Source of the DNA: Xiphophorus maculatus
Taxonomy: Eukaryota > Chordata > Actinopteri > Cyprinodontiformes > Poeciliidae
Length of the DNA stretch: 64,000 nucleotides
Direction of reading: 5' to 3'
NCBI RefSeq assembly: GCF_002775205.1
Contig: NC_036457.1
Span: forward strand, 4,819,524-4,883,523
Part shown: piece by piece, positions 55,712 to 64,000 of the stretch
How positions within the stretch are numbered: position 1 is the stretch's first letter
Layout: every line of letters starts with the position of its first letter
Notes under the pieces: model-generated
Databases searched by the model: none
The model's input: the letters and a program-made list of their open reading frames with translations, nothing else
Told to the model about the DNA's origin: nothing
Program-made: the position numbers and the translations under genes

Positions 55712-58700
55712 TGCGTGCGTGGGTCCGGTCCAGGCCGTCGGGTCAGTCTGAGCTCAGAAGCTCACCATCAGGCGACGCAGATCAGCCTGGATCAAAACCA
55801 GCGTTTTATTGATCTGATGGCAGGTTCCCATTTTTGAGAAGCTGAATTTCAGGTTTTCTTTGAAATCCAGCAGATTTCAGAAACGAGTTTCACTTCTGGA
55901 GCAGATGAACCTTCAGCCACAGCGCTGAGCAGCCGCAGCACGGCTAACTTCCTCCTGATGATGATGATGAGCTGCATGTAGGTGAAGGGAAGAGATTCTA
56001 CCTGAGCTTTTTAAAGAAGCTCATTTCCATAAACCTGACAGGAAGTTCAGACGGATGGTTAATCTCATCTTCGTCTTTAGCTTCGTCTTTAGCTCTGACT
56101 GAAATCCTGGCCGGGGTTTATGTTGTTTCCAGCTGTTTTTTACCTTCATGTTTTCTCCTGTGACTCTGAAAATGAATTCAAACTGGAGTTTTAAATGAAG
56201 CCAACAGTTTGACGCCGATGTACTGCGGGAATGTTCTGAAGCATTAGTTGTTTTTAATTAGTGTTTTTCTTTTTTTCTTGTAATCATTGGGAGACATTAA
56301 AGGTCTGTGTGGCTTTGAGGTCCGTCATCCCTCCGTCTGCGTCGCGTTCTGCTGCAGCCTTGGCTTCGCGAGCGCTTGTTAAAGGCGATGACAGAAGAGC
56401 CTTCCTGTCCTGAGGCTGAGTCACCGCGCTGCTGCTCCAGTCCTGAGAACACTTTCAGCTCCTTTCTGAGCTGGAGGTGGAACTGGAGTACAACCAGCAG
56501 GCCCGGCGGTATGGGCGGGAATTGGGCGTGTTGGAGGGCATTGGAGGGCATTACCCGCCCACAGAGTCAGCCCCTGGACTGGAAGCTGTTTGTTGTTTTT
56601 ACCTTAAAATGCCAACTCTCTGATTTTCCTATATCGGTTTGATACAGTAGCGGCTTCCGCACTTCCCATATCTGAGCCTTCTGTCACTTTTTTTCAGCAG
56701 TTAAAACTTTAATCCGTTGTTAACACGTAACCTGTTCTTCCGAGCCGCCTTTAACGCAACATGAGCGCTATGATGCTGGCGCTGAGTTTATACCTGTGCG
56801 GCAGAAGGAGACCTGCTGCTGCTGCGCAGAGCTGCTCAGGTGTGTTAGAATCATGGTAGCAAAACACAAAAAACTTTACAGTTTTTCCCCCAAACTAACC
56901 AACTGAGTTCAGTAAAGCTGATGGATGCAGCTAATGTTAGCTAAAAGATGACTAGCTAATGTTAGCTAAAAGATGACTAGCTAATGTTAGCTAAAAGATG
57001 ACTAGCTAAGAGATGACTAGCTAATGTTAGCTAAAAGATGACTAGCTAATGTTAGCTAAAAGATGACTAGCTAATGTTAGCTAAAAGATGACTAGCTAAT
57101 GTTAGCTAAAATATGACTAGCTAATGTTAGCTAAAAGATGACTAGCTAATGTTAGCTAAAATATGACTAGCTAATGTTAGCTAAAAGATGATTAACTAAC
57201 ACCAGTACAGCACCTTGCGCTTGCTAACTAGCAGTCTGTAGGCTACTGGTGCTTATGTTCTGAAGTGGGAAGTACTTGTTACTTTCACTTGAGTAACAAG
57301 TACTTGGAAAAAGGTATTTATAAAAGTAGTTTTACTGCACTGTTCCTTTTTCTTTTACTTGAGTCGTATTATTGTTGCTACGTAGATTCATTTTGCCCCC
57401 GTCAGACTCGTCTGGAGCCGGGGCTGACAACCAGTATGACCAACATTCAGACTGGAACTGGTCATCTTGGCACCCAAAAACTTTAAAGAAATCTTTATCC
57501 AAACCCATGGTTAGCATACAGTTAGCGACAGATGGGACAGCTAGCATGAACTCAGCATATTACACGGCGCTGAAGCTAATTTAGATTTAGCCGAAGGCGA
57601 TTCCACCGAATCCTTCACACATTTTATTAGCTGCAATCTTTAAATCTTTGTGATTCATGAAGACATTAATATGACCTTTAACAAACCAAATATCATGTTC
57701 TTCAGATGATTCCCAACCGCTTTATTCATGAATCACCCTGAATACAGTTAGTGTGGTTTAAGTCGTTTCCATGGTTACAGTATAAACGGTGCGTCTGCTT
57801 CATCGCTTTAAACGCCTCCAGGCTACAAAGTTTTTACTCTGAAGAAGCTCCAGTCACAAAAACAACAAAAACATTTATTCCAAAATAAAATCAGAGCAGA
57901 TTTTTTCCCTGCAGCTGGAAACACGAACAGAATAAATAAAGCCGAAGGTAACGGTGGCTGAGCCGAAGCAGCAGCAGGATTAAAGGTTGGTTACAGGATG
58001 AAAGCTGCAGCCAGCTAAAGCTAATGAGGCTCTTTTTGATGGAAACTCGCTCACCGTCCGACCTGCCGCTGGGCCCGGACGGCCGCTTCCAGCAGAACAT
58101 TCAGTCCGTCTAACAGAACCAGAACAGAAAGCAGATAAACATCACAGCAGCTTTTAGCTGCAGGCGGCATCTGTCTGCTGATCGTCACAGGCTGACGCTG
58201 GCAGCACACTTATCACCGAACAATAAACAATAAAAACTCTGAATTACACATTTATCTCTGCAGTGACAAACGGCAGAAGCTCCAAACAAACTGAAGAGTG
58301 CCAGAAAAACGTCTGAATACAGATTTTAATTCAGATTTTTCTTGTCATCCAACCTTACTGCAAGCAGAAAGCTAGCCGTGCTAACATAACGCGCTACATT
58401 AGTTCAGCTAATGCTAACGCTATACCAACCGGGTCAGCACCTGTTCCTGAGCGGGCCAAACATAATCTATTCCACCGTTCATCCTCCTCGGTCTCCATCT
58501 GATCCGGTCCGGACCAGTTCTGCTAAAGATGACCTTTGACCTGACCCTTCAGAGCCACATAAAGCCGGCTCCAGCGTGGTTCTTCTCCCAGCTGCAGAAC
58601 ATTTCCAGGACCAGAGACTAAAGTCTCGGATCAGAGAAACTCATCCAGGCTTTAGTTTCTCTTTAGTGGCTTTGATTCCTGCAGCAGCGCCTTCACAGGT

Positions 58701-59295
58701 CTGATTGACAACCCAGTGGTCCAGAACGCTGCTGCTGGAGTTCTGACTAGAACCAGGAGGATAGAGACACCACCTGGTTCTACACCATCTAGTTCTACAT
58801 CACCCAGTAGTTTATAAATTACTGAAAGGATTAAAGATTTGCTGCTGGATCAACCTTCTGGTTCTGGTTCTGGTTCTGCTATGCATCAGAACCAGAACCA
58901 AACATGTAGAAGCAGCATTCAGCTTCTATTCACCACAGATCTGGAACAAACTTCCAGAAAACTGAAGACAGTCGAAACCCTGAGCTCCTTTAAATCCAGA
59001 CTGAACCCAGCTGGTTGGAGCTGATTTAGAAACATAATCAATGAAACAATAATCAATAATCTGATGTACAACAACAACAAAATGTTTCTGTTTCTATGAT
59101 TTTGTATATTTGTGTTTATGATGTAAATCATTTTTAACTGCCTTGCTGCTGAAAGGTGCTATACAAATAAAATTTTATTGATTGATTGATTGATTGATTA
59201 GTAACTGCAGCTGTTTGGTTCTGCAGGTGGTGGATTGTTCCTGGGACGAGACGGTGAAGATCTACTCACCTTCCTGCCTCACTGCAGCATCATAA
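41558..59295 (+). CDS. pex7: PEX7, peroxisomal targeting signal 2 receptor (complete)
   Basis: PEX7 is a WD40 propeller that binds PTS2 cargo in the cytosol and delivers it to peroxisomes with PEX5. Ten coding exons are 41558-41672, 42354-42411, 43197-43347, 43416-43493, 43576-43684, 47241-47347, 48854-48967, 49952-50007, 55242-55341 and 59227-59295. They join without phase conflict into 318 aa plus TAA, near the human 323 as I recall. WD40 signatures recur: [46 protein letters not shown] and SYDFTVRFWD, ending in [13 protein letters not shown]. Diagnostic stretches are [33 protein letters not shown] and [12 protein letters not shown]. The start MTTMKVF is taken because it follows an acceptor and precedes the family's RxPGRHGYA block. 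The acceptor of the exon at 48854 is formed at the edge of a transposon, and several introns are built largely of CA/GT repeats. slc35d3 follows in the same orientation, as in mammals. Confidence 0.97.
43055..43195 (+). repeat. GT/CT microsatellite forming the pex7 coding-exon-3 acceptor tract
   Basis: Runs of GT alternating with tctctctctcgctgtg blocks extend to tgtgtctcag at 43196. The microsatellite itself supplies the polypyrimidine/acceptor region. At least two long internal duplications of a GT-plus-CTCTC block are visible. Confidence 0.9.
43348..43415 (+). other. 68-bp pex7 intron made mostly of CA and TG runs
   Basis: After the donor (GTACGA) a CA run is followed by a short middle segment and then a TG run that reaches the acceptor (gtgtgtgtgaag). 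The two runs are complementary within one very short intron. Confidence 0.9.
45557..45594. repeat. 11-bp perfect inverted repeat with two CCAAT boxes in a pex7 intron
   Basis: GCTCTGATTGG and CCAATCAGAGC are separated by 16 bases. It lies about 100 bp after a GC-rich island (45333-45480) in the fifth intron. No exon is recognised there. Confidence 0.8.
46370..46550. repeat. Paired GT and CA microsatellites in a pex7 intron
   Basis: A GT run of about 60 bp (46370-46432) and a CA run (about 46515-46548) sit 80 bp apart and are complementary. Confidence 0.95.
47485..47492 (+). repeat. Left target-site duplication of the hAT element (original pex7 acceptor)
   Basis: The 8 bp ctgcagaa precede the element. 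The upstream ttattttaatctgt plus CTGCAG is an intact 3' splice site followed by the AA that begins the next pex7 exon. Confidence 0.9.
47493..48847. mobile_element. hAT-family element inserted at the pex7 intron 6/exon 7 boundary
   Basis: The 1355-bp element has terminal repeats TAGGGGTTGAAC and GTTCAACCCCTA, and 8-bp target duplications differing at one base (ctgcagaa, ctacagaa). The 8-bp duplication and the encoded remnant assign it to hAT. Inside, the 5' region (about 47516-47640) is repeated near 48010-48140 with landmarks gtcgagtcgatgtcga, gtgacgtcatag and ggctttatta. A C/CA run sits near 47650-47690. It is internally deleted and cannot encode a full transposase. Its right end directly precedes the pex7 acceptor. 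Confidence 0.92.
48303..48476 (-). pseudogene. hAT transposase C-terminal dimerisation segment (remnant)
   Basis: The minus strand reads [20 protein letters not shown], then [20 protein letters not shown] and an acidic tail with a TGA stop, 57 codons in all. The SxSER-FS-AG-RxSL-P pattern followed by ALVFLH is the hAT C-terminal dimerisation domain. Upstream coding sequence is lost into AT-rich DNA. It is antisense to pex7. Confidence 0.85.
48848..48855 (+). repeat. Right target-site duplication, now the working pex7 acceptor
   Basis: ctacagaa includes the acceptor AG (48852-48853) and the first two bases (AA) of the coding exon at 48854. The preceding pyrimidines (aacccct) belong to the transposon terminus. 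Confidence 0.9.
48969..49051 (+). repeat. CA microsatellite immediately after a pex7 donor
   Basis: The donor of the exon ending at 48967 (GTGCAC) merges directly into a CA run of about 80 bp. Confidence 0.95.
50008..53734 (+). other. Pex7 intron 8, first part
   Basis: AT-rich sequence with GAT-rich runs near 50370-50406. Two opposite open frames (51700-52056 plus, 52048-52551 minus; 118 and 167 codons) sit in a GC-richer block, but I recognise no domain in either. They may be relics of a mobile element. Confidence 0.5.
53735..53980. repeat. GT then CA microsatellites with poly-C, pex7 intron 8
   Basis: A GT run (53735-53820), a C run (about 53875-53886) and a CA run (about 53952-53980) lie within 250 bp. 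Confidence 0.95.
54108..54616. repeat. 24-bp minisatellite in pex7 intron 8
   Basis: About twenty copies of a 24-bp unit (gtgtctcctggtccgtgtcc plus 4 bases) occur, with variants such as gtgtctcgtgctcc. One short segment (54442-54455, ggaccaggagacac) is inverted. Because 24 is divisible by 3, both strands stay open for more than 170 codons. Those frames are repeat artefacts. Confidence 0.93.
55654..55725 (+). repeat. GT then GTGC microsatellite, pex7 intron 9
   Basis: A GT run passes into gtgcgtgcgtgcgtgcgtgc. It is non-coding. Confidence 0.95.
56557..57426 (-). mobile_element. Unclassified 0.87-kb element, copy B (inverse of 4417-5284)
   Basis: This copy is in reverse orientation to copy A, almost the same length (870 versus 868 bp), and spans the same landmarks. 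Its ends read CAGCCCCTGGA and TCCGGGGCTG-like on the inverse strand. It lies in pex7 intron 9. There is no coding frame for a transposase. Confidence 0.75.
56930..57199 (-). repeat. 25-bp tandem array inside element copy B
   Basis: About ten units of gctaatgttagctaaaagat plus 5 bases, including the same shortened unit (tagctaagagatgac) as copy A. Confidence 0.9.
58690..59195 (+). mobile_element. 3' end of a non-LTR retrotransposon (L2/CR1-like)
   Basis: A broken frame contains [15 protein letters not shown], a familiar C-terminal reverse-transcriptase phrase, then further on [17 protein letters not shown] short 3' UTR follows with ggtgctatacaaataaaatt and an attg tandem tail. The copy is truncated and lies in the last pex7 intron. 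The clade is assigned from these phrases only. Confidence 0.65.
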
Positions 59296-59296
59296 C

Positions 59297-59437
59297 ACAC
59301 ACACACGCAGACACACACATCCTAACACACACACAGAGAGAGACACACACACACTAACACACACACACACACCCAAACACACACATCCTAACACACACAC
59401 ACACAGAGAGACACACACATCCTAACACACACACCGC
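59297..59437 (+). repeat. CA-rich microsatellite in the pex7 3' UTR
   Basis: CA runs with catcctaa and agagag interruptions begin within 10 bp of the pex7 stop codon, so the 3' UTR starts in simple repeat. Confidence 0.95.
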
Positions 59438-59561
59438 TGGGCATCGTCAGGATAGTGGGCGGTTCTTCCGGCTGGATTTGAGCTCCTATTGGCTGATTGA
59501 ACTCTGAGTTCATCGTGAAATATAATCATAAAGTGTCTTATGTAAATGATGTTTATAATGT

Positions 59562-59567
59562 AATAAA
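59562..59567 (+). other. Candidate pex7 poly(A) signal
   Basis: AATAAA lies about 270 bp after the pex7 stop. Confidence 0.6.
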
Positions 59568-59654
59568 TATTTTCTTTATCATCCAGCCGTTTCAGCAGCA
59601 GAACCTCCAAACCGTTTGGTAACTAAACCCTAAATCCATGTAGGATTCAGACAA

Positions 59655-59970
59655 ACTGAATAGTTTTTATGTTTCTGTGCAAATTGTGTGATTGCAAGTG
59701 TCTCAGTGCTGCCCTCAGGGTTGCATGGTGGTACTGCAGCTGAATTTTCCTATTGGTTTCAGCGTTCCAGCCCTGTGATTGGCTATAAAACCCCCTCACT
59801 CTGACGCGCCCCCTGGTGGCGAGTCAGGAGGTGGAACAACGAACAGGGTGAGCGTTGATCAACAGCGTTGCCCTGTGATTTATTAGCAACGTTGACTGGA
59901 GCTGTTTGCTGCTGAACTCACTAGATTTGTTTCTAGTCACGTTTTTGAAAAGTTAACAGATTTGTTGTGA
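59655..59970 (+). repeat. Dispersed repeat family A, copy 3
   Basis: Contains gtctcagtgctgccctcagg, ggtggtactgcagctgaatt and later agatttgtttctagtcac blocks, in the same order as at 24630-24940. It lies between pex7 and slc35d3. Confidence 0.6.
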
Positions 59971-60879
59971 ATTACTTTTACTGCTTTACAGTGAGACGGT
60001 GAATTAAACTGACTACATGGAGACATTATTATTATTATTATTATTATTGCCATCAGTTTTCAATGTTTTTGTTAAGAAATAAAAACATCCTCCATATTTT
60101 AGATTTCTTATTTTATCTTCCAGTTTGTCTCTGATGTCTGATGAAGAAACATTTTCACATTTAGTTGAAATTAAAAAGTATTTGAAGAGTAAATGTGAGT
60201 GAACCCGGAGCGCTCAGGTTTGTAATGGTTCCTGATCTTTTCTGTTCCTGAGGCCTGATGACCCGCCGGATGTGGGCGGGGCTTCCCGCCTGCCGCCCTG
60301 AAAACTGATTTTCTGATGAAATAGTTCAATTAAAAAGATTTCCCCGCCTGTTGGGAGCTCAGCTCAACCTGAACAGGAATCATTGTTAACATTCATCCCG
60401 AGAGAAAGCAGAACTTCAGCTCTGAATACATTCAGTTTGTTTAAAATGACGGCAGATGAATAAATCCAGAAACGTTCAGGAACCAGAAGGAAATCTGCTT
60501 TTAAAAATGAAAATAAACTATAAAAAGCGACTTTTATTTGAAGTGATTAGTGTTTTTAGCAACTATTTCATATTTTATTCTGTTTACCTTGTTTTGTTTA
60601 ACTTTTCAGTCTTTTTATAAAATCGATTGTCTTTTAGTTTTTATTTGATTTAATATAATTTTATTTATTGCTCTTCATCTTTGTGTTGTCTTATTTTATT
60701 AAAGTTTCATTTTATATAATATTTTTGTCCATTCCGTTTGAATTTCACTCTTTTGGTCTTTTATTATTAAGCAGCCGTGTTGGACAGTAGTAGTTTTATT
60801 AGTGTTTTATCAAATCATCAGATTTGTTTCCTGAGAGGTTTTGGCGTCTTTAGAAACCGCAGCAGCAGCTCGGAGTTCC
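59971..60879 (+). other. Spacer between pex7 and slc35d3
   Basis: AT-rich with a TTA run near 60028-60049; I see no gene. Confidence 0.6.
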
Positions 60880-61112
60880 TGGGAAGTTTCTCCGTGGATG
60901 TGAGGAGTTTGGCCCCCGTGGAGGAGCTCCGGGCTCCGGGCTCCGGCTCCCCCTCCCCCCCGCTGCGGTAAAATCTCCTGAGTGGCTGCGGTTCCTCCCG
61001 CTCCGCCCCCCGCCGCGCCGCCTCCCCCTCAGTGCGGAGCCGGAGCGCAGAGAGGAGAATCCCTCCTGAGGATCAGCTGGAGGCCCCCCGCCGCCCGGGT
61101 CCAGGTGAAGCC
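60880..61112 (+). promoter_or_regulatory. GC-rich 5' region of slc35d3
   Basis: A CpG-rich block with CCGCCC and CCCCTCC boxes but no evident TATA sits directly before the start codon. It probably holds the promoter and 5' UTR. Confidence 0.5.

Positions 61113-64000
<2,888 letters not shown>

Overview
This window is nuclear DNA from a vertebrate, very probably a percomorph teleost fish. Genes are split into many short exons with GT-AG introns. The proteins match vertebrate families, and the spacers hold fish-type repeats: Tc1, hAT, a tRNA-derived SINE, LINE tails, dense CA/GT microsatellites, 'TTAGCTAACATTAGC'-type arrays and scattered GGTTCT hexamers. The species cannot be named from the sequence alone. 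I see no prokaryotic or viral region, no CRISPR array and no functional tRNA or rRNA gene.

Layout. (1) 1-3727 (+): last eight coding exons of a SENP6-type SUMO protease; its 5' part lies outside the window. (2) 9149-12315 (-): complete syncrip (hnRNP Q), 634 aa. (3) 14444-16072: an almost intact Tc1 transposon with long terminal inverted repeats. (4) 18750-28422 (+): complete bub1 mitotic checkpoint kinase, 24 coding exons, behind a CCAAT + CDE/CHR-like cell-cycle promoter. (5) 29196-30538 (+): an unrecognised two-exon 75-aa reading frame. (6) 31104-34009 (-): a short, divergent Hey-family bHLH-Orange repressor. (7) 34.4-40.5 kb: AT-rich spacer with one possible orphan first exon. (8) 41558-59295 (+): complete pex7, the peroxisomal PTS2 receptor, 318 aa in ten coding exons over 18 kb of repeat-rich introns. 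(9) 61113-64000 (+): slc35d3, cut by the window end. SENP6, SYNCRIP, HEY2, PEX7 and SLC35D3 are all on human 6q, so this is largely a conserved linkage block. BUB1 is on human 2q and is the outlier. The genes do not form one pathway; their proximity looks like ancestral synteny.

The most striking theme is repeats that rewrite splice sites. In pex7 a 1.36-kb hAT element landed on the 3' splice site of coding exon 7. Its 8-bp target duplication copied the acceptor, and the exon is now preceded by the element's own terminus. In bub1 the acceptor of coding exon 13 is tandemly repeated eight times, and each upstream copy leads quickly to a stop. In the Hey-like gene the donor of coding exon 4 is repeated three times in exact 48-bp (16-codon) steps, so donor choice could lengthen the protein in frame. 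The bub1 exon 2 donor also appears to lack one G. Finally, two about 870-bp copies of one element sit in opposite orientation 52 kb apart, flanking most of the genes.
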